Source: DYJE01 sp964637565 (GTDB lineage Bacteria > Desulfobacterota > Desulfobacteria > Desulfobacterales > Desulfolunaceae). Taken from it: a stretch of DNA of 64,000 bases. Numbering within the stretch: the stretch's first letter is position 1; every line of letters begins with the position of its first letter. The DNA is taken from assembly GCA_964637565.1 (NCBI GenBank), contig CAZWTY010000001.1:73486-137485 (forward strand). Direction: 5' to 3'. The notes beneath the pieces were generated by a model. It worked only from the letters and a program-made list of their open reading frames with translations. It did no database searches and had not been told where the DNA came from. Of this stretch, positions 27,800 through 35,636 are shown piece after piece. The position numbers were made by a program, and so were the translations under genes.

Positions 27800-27850
27800 T
27801 GATTTAACGGTTTTATTTAATGATAAATGACAGTAACACCGTTTGATTTG

Positions 27851-27902
27851 AACACTGCCTGTCTTATCTTGTCATATTAAGGATTTCAGGCAGTGTTTTT
27901 TT
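27851..27902 (+). terminator. Terminator hairpin between ilvN and cimA
   Basis: AACACTGCCTG (27851-27861) and CAGGCAGTGTT (27887-27897) form an 11-base-pair stem with a 25-base loop, followed by a run of seven T (27896-27902). It ends one base before the cimA ribosome site region. It could end the ilvDBN transcript or tune read-through into cimA and leuA. Confidence 0.7.
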
Positions 27903-27913
27903 ATGGAGCAGGC

Positions 27914-29506
27914 ATGACAAGCACCCAGTTGTTCGACACCACATTACGGGACGGAAGCCAGGGAGAAAACATCAATTTCTCCCTGGAGGACAAAATAAAA
28001 ATCGCCCAGAGACTTGACGACATCGGCATTCACTACATCGAATGCGGCTGGCCCGGCGCGAGCCCGGCGGCCATGGAGTTTTTTGTAAAAATCCAAAACG
28101 TCCCCCTGAAGCAGACCCGTGTCACGGCCTTCGGCTCCACCCGGAGACAGGGCATCCGGCCTGAAGAAGACGCCAACCTTCAGGCCCTCATCGAATGCCA
28201 GGCTCCGGTAATCACCCTTTTCGGAAAGTCCTGGGATCTTCATGTGGTGGAGATCATGGGCAACACGTTAGACGAAAATTTAAACATGATTGAAGACAGT
28301 GTGGCCTTCATCAAACAAAACGGAAGGGAGATGCTGTACGACGCCGAACATTTTTTCGACGGGTACAAGCACAATCCGGAATACACGGTCAAGACCCTTC
28401 TGGCCGCCGCACGAGGAGGAGCCGACGCCCTGGTGTTTTGTGACACCAACGGCGGCTCACTGCCCCACGAGATCACGGAGATCATCGAAACCGTGATCGC
28501 CCGGATGGAAAAAGAGGGGTTCAAGAACATGCGCTACGGCATCCACGCCCACAACGACAGCAACATGGGGGCGGCCAACGCCATCGCGGCGGTACGGGCC
28601 GGTGTGTCCATGGTTCAGGGCACCATCAACGGTTACGGCGAACGATGCGGCAACACCGACCTCACGTCGGTGATCCCCATCCTCTGCCTCAAGATGAACG
28701 ACCCGTGCATGAGCGAGGCCAACCTGAAGAAGCTGAAAAGCCTCAGCCGTTTCGTGAGCGAGACCTCCAACATGGTGCCCCTGGCCTCCCGGCCCTTCGT
28801 GGGACGGAGCGCCTTCGCCCACAAGGCGGGTGTCCATGTCAGCGCCATCAACAAGAACCCTGTGGCCTACGAGCACATGGACCCCACCCTCGTGGGCAAC
28901 GTGCGCCGCGTCCTGGTTTCGGACCAGTCGGGCAAGAGCAACATCGAGTACAAGGCCAAGGAACTGGGCATCGATCTTGACGACGAAAATTTCGATACCC
29001 GCCGTTTCGTGAGCGAGGTGAAACTCCTGGAGCAGGACGGCTACCAGTACGAGGTGGCCGACGGGTCCCTCAAGATCCTCATGGACAAGTTCAGGCTGAA
29101 GTACAAGCCCAGGTTCGAGCTGGAAGCGTTCCGGGTCACGGTGGAAAAAGACAAGGAGAGGCCCTGCTCGTCCCACGCCATGGTGAAAATCATGGTGGAC
29201 GGCCAGCGGGAAATCACCGCCGCCGAAGGAGCCGGTCCCGTAAGCGCGCTGGACAACGCCATCCGCAAAGGGCTTCACAATTTCTACGGGCAGATCGAGA
29301 ACATGCACCTGGTGGATTTCAAGGTTCGCGTCATCGACGGAAGCGAGGGCACGGAAGCCAAAGTCCGCGTTCTCATCGAAAGCCGTGACGAGGAAGATTC
29401 CTGGACCACCGTGGGCGTATCCGAAGACATCATCGAGGCGAGCTGGCAGGCCCTGGAAGACAGCTTCCAGTTCAAGCTGGCCAAGTCTCTGGAACATAAA
29501 GATTAA
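27914..29506 (+). CDS. cimA: (R)-citramalate synthase
   Basis: CimA condenses pyruvate and acetyl-CoA to citramalate, the entry to threonine-independent isoleucine synthesis. The 530-residue protein starts MTSTQLFDTTLRDGSQGENI and has the HMGL-like barrel with metal-binding GIHAHNDSNMGAANA and a C-terminal LeuA dimer/regulatory domain. FDTTLRDGSQGENINFS and YIECGWPGA separate it from LeuA, which has EQSPGATM. GGAGCAGGC precedes ATG 27914. It is followed at once by leuA. The citramalate assignment over isopropylmalate synthase rests on these motifs and on having both genes here. Confidence 0.93.
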   Translation: MTSTQLFDTTLRDGSQGENINFSLEDKIKIAQRLDDIGIHYIECGWPGASPAAMEFFVKIQNVPLKQTRVTAFGSTRRQGIRPEEDANLQALIECQAPVITLFGKSWDLHVVEIMGNTLDENLNMIEDSVAFIKQNGREMLYDAEHFFDGYKHNPEYTVKTLLAAARGGADALVFCDTNGGSLPHEITEIIETVIARMEKEGFKNMRYGIHAHNDSNMGAANAIAAVRAGVSMVQGTINGYGERCGNTDLTSVIPILCLKMNDPCMSEANLKKLKSLSRFVSETSNMVPLASRPFVGRSAFAHKAGVHVSAINKNPVAYEHMDPTLVGNVRRVLVSDQSGKSNIEYKAKELGIDLDDENFDTRRFVSEVKLLEQDGYQYEVADGSLKILMDKFRLKYKPRFELEAFRVTVEKDKERPCSSHAMVKIMVDGQREITAAEGAGPVSALDNAIRKGLHNFYGQIENMHLVDFKVRVIDGSEGTEAKVRVLIESRDEEDSWTTVGVSEDIIEASWQALEDSFQFKLAKSLEHKD

Positions 29507-29521
29507 ATGACGGAGCATTCT

Positions 29522-31060
29522 ATGGAAGACAGAGTCATCATATTCGATACCACCTTGCGGGACGGCGAACAGTCGCCCGGCGCCACCATGAACACGGCGG
29601 AAAAACTCCGTATCGCGTCCAAGCTCGAGGAACTCGGCGTGGACGTCATCGAAGCCGGTTTTCCCGCCGCTTCTCCGGGAGATTTCGACGCGGTGCGGCA
29701 GATCGCCCAGCAGATCCAGAAATCCACGGTCTGCGGCCTTGCCCGGGCCATTCCCGACGACATCCGCACCTGTGCGGAAGCGGTGAAACCGGCGAAATAC
29801 CCCCGGATTCACACCTTTGTGTCCACCTCGGAAATCCATCTGAAATACCAGATGAAGAAAAGCCAGGAGGAAGTCCTTGAAATCGCCCGGCAGGCGGTAC
29901 GCCTTGCCAAAAGCCTCTGCGACGACGTGGAGTTCAGTGCCATGGACGCCAGTAGGTCCGACCGGGATTTCCTCTGCCGCGTGTTCGAGGCGGCCATCGA
30001 GGAAGGGGCGAGAACCCTCAACATCCCCGACACCGTGGGCTACGCGATTCCCGAGGAATTCGCCGCCCTGGTGGACTACGTGATGAAAAACACGAAAAAC
30101 ATCGACCAGGCCATCGTGAGCGTCCACTGCCACAACGATCTGGGTCTTGCCACGTCCAACACCCTGGCCGCCATCCGGGCCGGAGCCCGTCAGGCCGAAG
30201 TGGCCATCAACGGCATCGGCGAGCGGGCGGGCAACACCTCCCTCGAGGAAGTGGTGATGAGCCTCAAAACAAGGCAGGATCTTTTCAAGGTGGACACCCG
30301 CATCGACACCACGAAAATCGTGCCGATCAGCCGCCTTGTCACCATGATCACCGGTATCCAGGTCCAGCCCAACAAGGCCATTGTGGGGGCCAACGCCTTT
30401 GCCCATGAATCGGGCATCCATCAGGACGGCGTGTTGAAGAACCCCATGACCTACGAGATCATCCGTCCCGAGACCATCGGCCTTCACAGCAACAAGCTGG
30501 TTCTCGGCAAGCATTCGGGCAAGCACGCCATCAGGTCCTATCTCGCGGACATGGGCTACCGTCTCACCGACGACGAGCTCCAGAGCGTGTTCGAGAAATT
30601 CAAGAACCTGGCGGACCGGAAAAAAGACATCGCCGACGAAGACCTCGAAGCCATCGTCAACGAAGGGGTTCTCCGCAGCAGCGCCCTGTTCAAGCTGGAT
30701 TACCTCCATATTTCAAGCGGCACCACCGTGGACCCCATCGCCCACGTGAAGCTCTTGATCAACGGACGTTCCGCCGAAGAAAGCTGCCGAGGGAACGGCC
30801 CCATCGACGCGGCGTACAAGGCCATTGCCAGCCTCACCCGGACCTCGGCCACCCTGATGCGCTTCTCCATCAGCGCCTTGACCGACGGCACCGACGCCCA
30901 GGGCGAAGTGACCGTGCGCCTCAGGGAAGACGGCCTGGTGGCCCTCGGCCGCGGCTCGGACCTCGACATCATCACAGCCAGCGCCAAAGCCTACATCGAC
31001 GGCTTAAACCGCCTGGAGCACATGAAAGCCAACCCGGTTCCGGTTCAGGACGGGGTATAG
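29522..31060 (+). CDS. leuA: 2-isopropylmalate synthase
   Basis: LeuA condenses 2-ketoisovalerate with acetyl-CoA, the first step to leucine. The 512-residue protein has FDTTLRDGEQSPGATMNTAEK at the N terminus, VHCHNDLGLATSNTLAA with the metal-binding His pair, GIGERAGNTSLEEVVM, and a C-terminal allosteric domain that binds leucine in the family. GGAGCATTCT before ATG 29522 picks this start over an ATG 15 bases upstream. It is the last gene of the branched-chain operon and is followed by a strong terminator. Confidence 0.96.
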   Translation: MEDRVIIFDTTLRDGEQSPGATMNTAEKLRIASKLEELGVDVIEAGFPAASPGDFDAVRQIAQQIQKSTVCGLARAIPDDIRTCAEAVKPAKYPRIHTFVSTSEIHLKYQMKKSQEEVLEIARQAVRLAKSLCDDVEFSAMDASRSDRDFLCRVFEAAIEEGARTLNIPDTVGYAIPEEFAALVDYVMKNTKNIDQAIVSVHCHNDLGLATSNTLAAIRAGARQAEVAINGIGERAGNTSLEEVVMSLKTRQDLFKVDTRIDTTKIVPISRLVTMITGIQVQPNKAIVGANAFAHESGIHQDGVLKNPMTYEIIRPETIGLHSNKLVLGKHSGKHAIRSYLADMGYRLTDDELQSVFEKFKNLADRKKDIADEDLEAIVNEGVLRSSALFKLDYLHISSGTTVDPIAHVKLLINGRSAEESCRGNGPIDAAYKAIASLTRTSATLMRFSISALTDGTDAQGEVTVRLREDGLVALGRGSDLDIITASAKAYIDGLNRLEHMKANPVPVQDGV

Positions 31061-31084
31061 GATGGTTGTAAAAAGCGGATTCTC

Positions 31085-31122
31085 GTGCCTCCGGCGGCCA
31101 GCTTTTGAAAAGCTGGTCAAAC
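31085..31122. repeat. Dispersed hairpin repeat, family B copy 1
   Basis: GTGCCTCCGGCGGCC is joined to CCAGCTTTTGAAAAGCTGG, a self-complementary hairpin. Related copies lie at 59649-59700 and 63909-64000. It sits just after leuA. Confidence 0.7.
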
Positions 31123-31200
31123 GGGTTGGGGAGGATGCCGAAAGAGAACAGAGATTCTATCCTGCCTGAGGCGCAAACACATTTCTGAAAAAAGTGATTC

Positions 31201-31229
31201 AAAGGGCGGACCGTGTGTCCGCCCTTTTG
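31201..31229 (+). terminator. Rho-independent terminator after leuA
   Basis: AAAGGGCGGAC (31201-31211) and GTCCGCCCTTT (31217-31227) form an 11-base-pair stem with a five-base loop, followed by a T-rich tail. It closes the ilv-leu operon. The remaining sequence to 31388 is AT-rich and holds the operator-like sites listed separately. Confidence 0.9.
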
Positions 31230-31283
31230 TTTTACATCATCTTAGCACATTGCCAAACATCTCGCCATATTCAATGAAACTAT

Positions 31284-31325
31284 TTTACATTTATTCTTAC
31301 ATTAAATGTAAATTTTTTACATTTA
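31284..31325 (+). promoter_or_regulatory. Operator-like TTTACATTTA array upstream of the ATPase/RloB pair
   Basis: TTTACATTTA occurs at 31284-31293 and 31316-31325, and between them lies the perfect palindrome TTACATTAAATGTAA (31297-31311). All four half sites are TTTACATT or its complement. The array lies about 65-105 bases before the start of the ATPase gene, a position fit for a repressor or autoregulator. Confidence 0.5.
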
Positions 31326-31388
31326 ACAACCAAAACATGGTATATCACTTCACATACATATGCGAAATGCATTGAGGAGGGATTGAAT

Positions 31389-32531
31389 ATGTTGACCGGA
31401 TTTTCAGTAAAAAATTTCAAATCGTACAAAAATAAAACCGAAATTGATTTGAAATCGACAAGTTATAAAATATTACAAAACCATAATGTTTCAAAAAACG
31501 GCATCTTGAAAGGATTGATATTTGTCGGACCCAACGCTTCGGGCAAAACCAATGCCGTCATAGCCCTGAGGGTTCTTCTCGAAATGCTTTTCAAGGATGA
31601 ATTAACCAAATTAAGCAACTACAACTGCTTTTTCTCACTCGAAACGGATATCGAACTGAGTTACGATTTCATCGTCAACAACCAGACCATTAATTATCTA
31701 ATAAAATTTGATTTCCATAAAAAATGGTTATCAGAAAAGCTGACATTGAACGGTGAGATCTTCCTAAACAGAATAGGCAAAAGCGCAGAATCGTGGATTA
31801 CAGAAAACAAGCGATTCGAAGACCTTGACAACGACATCCTTCTGCTGAGGACGATTTATTTCAATACCAAATTCAGGGGAAACGACGCCCTGAAATCCTG
31901 GTTTGAATTTCTTTCCAATTCAGCCTATGTCAATCCATTCAAGCGTCACATTTTCAGTCCGGCAAAAGAAACCATGCTGTTGACAGACTATCTCGATAAA
32001 AACAACGTCACTGAAATCAATCGTTTTTTATCGGAATACAAATTCAGACAGCAGATAGAATATGATAAAAAATCCGATGGGAACAGAATACGCTTCGAAA
32101 CAGATGGGGACTCAAAGTCCATTTTCTTTAAAAGAGACGGTATTGGCGAACCCATACCCTATGAATGGGAATCTCTTGGGAACCAGAATCTGCTCAATGT
32201 TCTTCCACCTTTTTTTCATGTGATTAATCACGGCGGAATGCTCCTCATCGACGAATTCAGCAGCGGTTTTCACAACGAACTGGAAGAACTTCTGGTGAAA
32301 TTTTTTTTCAGCAAATCCGAATCATCCCAGATCATCTTCGTCACCCATTCGACCAACCTGCTTTCAACGTCGATTCTTCGTCCGGACCAGATTTATTCGG
32401 TCGATTTCATTGACTCGGAAGGCAGCGTGATCAAAAGATTCTCCGATGAAAAACCCAGGGAAGCCCAGAATCTTGAAAAAATGTATGTAGCAGGTGTATT
32501 CAACGGGTTGCCCAACTATGAAAATATTTAA
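31389..32531 (+). CDS. AAA/ABC-type ATPase of a RloA/AbiL-like defence pair
   Basis: The protein (380 residues) is an SMC/OLD-like ATPase: Walker A GPNASGKT (residues 47-54), an ESLGNQN signature-like loop, Walker B GGMLLIDEFSSGF (Asp288-Glu289) and IFVTHSTNLL as the switch His. The C-terminal stretch RPDQIYSVDF with a final NLEKMYVAGVFNGLP resembles RloA-like ATPases that pair with RloB. GAGGAGGG precedes ATG 31389. Base composition is clearly AT-rich against its neighbours, suggesting transfer. It overlaps the next gene by 14 bases. A role in phage defence is inferred from the family. Confidence 0.8.
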   Translation: MLTGFSVKNFKSYKNKTEIDLKSTSYKILQNHNVSKNGILKGLIFVGPNASGKTNAVIALRVLLEMLFKDELTKLSNYNCFFSLETDIELSYDFIVNNQTINYLIKFDFHKKWLSEKLTLNGEIFLNRIGKSAESWITENKRFEDLDNDILLLRTIYFNTKFRGNDALKSWFEFLSNSAYVNPFKRHIFSPAKETMLLTDYLDKNNVTEINRFLSEYKFRQQIEYDKKSDGNRIRFETDGDSKSIFFKRDGIGEPIPYEWESLGNQNLLNVLPPFFHVINHGGMLLIDEFSSGFHNELEELLVKFFFSKSESSQIIFVTHSTNLLSTSILRPDQIYSVDFIDSEGSVIKRFSDEKPREAQNLEKMYVAGVFNGLPNYENI

Positions 32532-33282
32532 CATCAATCCGAACAGGAACATCGGACGTGTTCTATTTATTGTGGAAGGACTCCGGACAGAATTTTTCAT
32601 TTTGACAAAAATATTCACAAAGCTGTTTGACTACACCTGTGAAAAGCTCGACCGGGAAAACCGGTATTGGAAATACGCCAGCAAGACCAATCCAAATTCC
32701 TCGGTTTTTGTGATCAATCCTGAAGAATCAAACCTTTCTCATATTGATTCTTCGAATCAATACTTGGACACCCTTTTTGCGACTCTTATTGAGAAGTATG
32801 GTTTCCCGGTGGATAAAGCCGCCATCTTTTATATTTTTGACAGAGATCCCAATTCCACGAAACATTCCATAGTACTGGAATTACTGAACAAATTACAGAA
32901 CTCAAGGGATAACGAAATGGAAAGACAAGGTTTACTGCTCTTAAGCTACCCATCCTTAGAAAGCTATACCCTCTCGAATTTCATTCCCGATTCATGCCAA
33001 TATCAATTCAAACTTGGAAGTGATTTAAAAAAATATCTGGATCAGGAAAAAATATACCAGAACAAAATCAACCAAGGTTCCATCATTAAAGCCACCCATG
33101 AAATGTTCAACTATTTTGACAAAGAATCCATTACATTTGAAAGCCTCGATAATTTTGGAGAAACAAACCTTCAGATTTTCAACGTTCAGGAGGATTTCTA
33201 TCAGAAAAAAAAGGCGTACCGTTTGTTGAGTCTGTTATCCGTGGCCTTTCTTGATTTGGGACTGATCGAAATCATCGACTAA
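32518..33282 (+). CDS. RloB-like (TOPRIM-related) effector protein
   Basis: The protein of 254 residues starts MKIFNINPNRNIGRVLFIVE and has the TOPRIM-like acidic residues: Glu20 in FIVEG-x2-TE and Asp108/Asp110 in YIFDRDPN. A later SYPSLESYTLSNF matches the S-x-P-x-x-E block of RloB proteins. This suggests a metal-dependent nuclease-like effector controlled by the upstream ATPase, as in the RloAB, AbiL and PARIS-type pairs. The start overlaps the ATPase stop by 14 bases. AT-rich like its partner. Function is inferred by family resemblance. Confidence 0.72.
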   Translation: MKIFNINPNRNIGRVLFIVEGLRTEFFILTKIFTKLFDYTCEKLDRENRYWKYASKTNPNSSVFVINPEESNLSHIDSSNQYLDTLFATLIEKYGFPVDKAAIFYIFDRDPNSTKHSIVLELLNKLQNSRDNEMERQGLLLLSYPSLESYTLSNFIPDSCQYQFKLGSDLKKYLDQEKIYQNKINQGSIIKATHEMFNYFDKESITFESLDNFGETNLQIFNVQEDFYQKKKAYRLLSLLSVAFLDLGLIEIID

Positions 33283-33357
33283 AATCATCCGGAATAATAT
33301 TTCCGGATAATGGAAACCATCATTGATAGTGCTGAAATGCGCGCCTACCGAAAATAA

Positions 33358-33389
33358 AAAAAGGCAGCCGGACTTCCGGCTGCCTTTTT
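33358..33389. terminator. Bidirectional terminator between the RloB-like gene and the CHI-fold gene
   Basis: AAAAAGGCAGCCGGA (33358-33372) and TCCGGCTGCCTTTTT (33375-33389) form a 15-base stem with A and T runs on both sides, so it can act on both converging transcripts. Confidence 0.88.
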
Positions 33390-33419
33390 GCTCTTGGATT
33401 CTCGGCTTAAAGCGGCAGG

Positions 33420-33977
33420 TTATTTTCCGCCGAGTTTCGCCTTGAGGTCGGCCTGAACTGGGTCTGCGCCGATCCAGATGCCGAACAGGGCTTTCTTGAA
33501 CTGTTCGCCCTTGATGGTTTTGGCGAGTTTGCCGTTTTTGAGGATGCTGGTGCCTTTGCCCGGCTCGTAGACCATGTCGTAAACATCGCCCAGTTTGATT
33601 TCAGCACTGAAGACGCTGATCATTTCGTCGATCTCTTTTTTGATCGGAGCGATGTTGCCTTTGGTGGATTTCTTGAAGCCTTCCATGGTGGAATCGGACA
33701 TCTTCTTGCTGGTGATCATTTTGGACATGATTTTGAGCTTGATGGCGGCCTTGCCGTCGTTGTTCAGCACAGCGTTGAGGTCCGTGGTTTTCTGGGGCAC
33801 GTAAAGGCCCGCTGTGTAAGCGTCAATGAAATACTTGGTTCTGACGCCCGCTCCGTTGAGCACCAGCTGGGTATCGCCTGCCTTCATCGTGGAATCAAGG
33901 GCCTCCGGTTTGGCGGCGAATGCGGAAGAAGCCATCATGGTAAGAGCCACACATACTAACATCAAACGTTTCATCAT
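33420..33977 (-). CDS. Exported chalcone-isomerase-fold protein
   Basis: The 185-residue protein starts MMKRLMLVCVALTMMASSAFA, a clear signal peptide with an AFA cut site, so it is periplasmic. The mature part contains LVLNGAGVRTKYFIDAYTAGLYV, the pattern of the bacterial chalcone-isomerase-like family (PF16036 type), whose members bind fatty acids or have unknown roles. GGGGTGACA precedes ATG 33977 (33974 is an alternative). A long upstream open frame to 34190 is not coding. It stands alone between convergent and same-strand neighbours. Confidence 0.85.
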   Translation of the reverse strand: MMKRLMLVCVALTMMASSAFAAKPEALDSTMKAGDTQLVLNGAGVRTKYFIDAYTAGLYVPQKTTDLNAVLNNDGKAAIKLKIMSKMITSKKMSDSTMEGFKKSTKGNIAPIKKEIDEMISVFSAEIKLGDVYDMVYEPGKGTSILKNGKLAKTIKGEQFKKALFGIWIGADPVQADLKAKLGGK

Positions 33978-34195
33978 TGTCACCCCGTGTGTTGAAAGAT
34001 TGGAAAAAAGATATCCCCGTCGCCTCACCCTGGAAGCGGATTCCGGGAACAGACCTGGATTGATCGCCGGTTTACGGCATGAACGCCATTCGAGATCAAA
34101 ACACCTCTTGTATGGTTGAACAGTGATATTCCGGGTTGAAGCCCTTGTCAACTCTTTTGTTCGGCCTGGGTTTTCTTTTACAGTCAACAAACTTT

Positions 34196-35116
34196 TTACG
34201 TGATCAACGATCCTCGGAGCTCGCTGATGGAATTCATTTTGTTCTCTATGAGATACCGTGTCATTCCTTCCACGATCTCTCCGGCCACCCCGGGGTTGAC
34301 AAAGTTCGCCGTTCCCACCTGGACGGCGGTGGCTCCGGCCACGATGAACTCCAGGGCGTCCTCGGCGTTCATGATCCCGCCCATACCGACCACGGGGACT
34401 TTCACGGCGTTGGCCACCTGCCAGACCATGCGCAAAGCCACGGGCTTGATGGCCGGACCAGACAGCCCGCCCACCCTGTTGGCCAGTTTGGGTTTCCGCG
34501 TCCTGAGGTCGATGGCCATGCCGGTGAGGGTGTTGATCAGAGACAGGCTGTCAGCCCCCGCGTCCACCACGCTTTTCGCCACCACGGTGATGTCGGTGAC
34601 GTTTGGAGTGAGTTTCACCATCAAAGGTTTCCGTGTCACAGCCCTGACTGCGCCCACCACGGACGACGCCGCGCAGGGGTCCACTCCAAAAGCCAGGCCT
34701 CCCTGGGTCACGTTGGGACAGGAGATGTTAATCTCCATGCCGGCGATGCCCGGAACCTCGTCGGCGATCTCAGCCACCCGGACGTAGTCGCTTTCCGTCT
34801 TGCCGTAGACATTGATGAACACTTTTGTGTCCAGCTTCTCCAGCTGGGGCATCTTGTCTTTCACGAAAGCCCTTATGCCGATGTTCTCGAGGCCGATGGC
34901 GTTCAGCATGCCGCAGGCTGTCTCGACGATCCGGGGAGGCGGGTTCCCCCTGGACGGCTCGATGGAAAGCCCCTTGACCACGATGCCCCCCAGTTTGTTC
35001 AGGTCCACGTAATCCTTGAATTCAAGGCCGTAACCGAAAGTGCCCGAGGCGGTCATCACGGGGTTTTTAAGCACAACCCCACCCACATCCACTTGAAGAT
35101 CCACGTTATGATCCAT
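34196..35116 (-). CDS. pyrD: Dihydroorotate dehydrogenase, class 1B catalytic subunit
   Basis: PyrD oxidises dihydroorotate to orotate in pyrimidine synthesis with FMN. The 306-residue protein has NPVMTASGTFGYGLEF, VVKGLSIEPSRGNPPPRI, and EINISCPNVTQGG with the active-site cysteine typical of class 1. VGMGGIMNAEDALEFI and ATAVQVGTAN form the phosphate site. Class 1B enzymes normally work with PyrK, which passes electrons to NAD; no pyrK is adjacent here, so the partner is elsewhere or absent. Confidence 0.93.
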   Translation of the reverse strand: MDHNVDLQVDVGGVVLKNPVMTASGTFGYGLEFKDYVDLNKLGGIVVKGLSIEPSRGNPPPRIVETACGMLNAIGLENIGIRAFVKDKMPQLEKLDTKVFINVYGKTESDYVRVAEIADEVPGIAGMEINISCPNVTQGGLAFGVDPCAASSVVGAVRAVTRKPLMVKLTPNVTDITVVAKSVVDAGADSLSLINTLTGMAIDLRTRKPKLANRVGGLSGPAIKPVALRMVWQVANAVKVPVVGMGGIMNAEDALEFIVAGATAVQVGTANFVNPGVAGEIVEGMTRYLIENKMNSISELRGSLIT

Positions 35117-35195
35117 CCTGTCGTTTTCCTGTAAGATTCATTCCAACATTCTGTAGAATACACGAAAAACAAGATGAAAAAAGGAGTTAACCTTT

Positions 35196-35239
35196 ATTCG
35201 ATGTTGGATGTTGGACGTTCTGTGTTCAACGTTCATCTC
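35196..35239. repeat. Short dispersed repeat, family C copy 2
   Basis: ATTCGATGTTGGATGTTGGA and GTTCAACGTTCAT units, matching the copies at 15528-15573 and 41388-41435. It lies in the gap upstream of pyrD. Confidence 0.65.
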
Positions 35240-35331
35240 TTCGTGCATTCGGCTCAGACCGATGAAACTCCTATAAGCCAAGCCCCTGTCCCGGACAAGT
35301 TTTTTCTGTGATTATTTCCAGCTCTGCCCGG

Positions 35332-35628
35332 TCATTCCACATGGAAAAGGGCGTTTTCGATGTGGCTGTGGCGGCATTCCGGACATTTGCCGGGCCGTGT
35401 GAATTTTTTCCGGTTCTTGAACACGTACCCGCAGGAACGGCAGCGGAATGGTTCCACATGGAGCCGTTCCCCCTGGCTTTTCAAGGTTTTTTCAATGGAT
35501 TCCAGATGGCCGGGCACGTCCCGTTCCATGACGGACACGGCCTGGGAAATGTCCCGCATGGATTTTGGCCCTTCACGGAGGCAGGTGATGATGGCCTGCC
35601 GGATGGTGTTGTTTCGTTCGCCTGGCAT
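35332..35628 (-). CDS. Winged-helix protein with C-terminal zinc ribbon
   Basis: The protein of 98 residues has an N-terminal winged-helix part (NTIRQAIITCLREGPKSMRDISQAV) and a zinc ribbon with CRSCGYVF and CPECRHSHIE. Proteins of this layout are predicted transcription regulators. Its ATG lies 8 bases after the tolC-like stop, with AGGAG before it, so it is the last gene of the export operon. Its targets are unknown. Confidence 0.8.
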   Translation of the reverse strand: MPGERNNTIRQAIITCLREGPKSMRDISQAVSVMERDVPGHLESIEKTLKSQGERLHVEPFRCRSCGYVFKNRKKFTRPGKCPECRHSHIENALFHVE

Positions 35629-35636
35629 AAAATCTC

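Noticed and set aside
28457..30709. 750-codon open frame opposite cimA and leuA
   Set aside because: It is a mirror of the GC-rich codon pattern of two clear genes and has no recognisable domain.
31389..33282. Gabija or OLD-type nuclease system
   Set aside because: The ATPase has no fused TOPRIM domain and the partner lacks helicase motifs; the RloB-like reading fits better.
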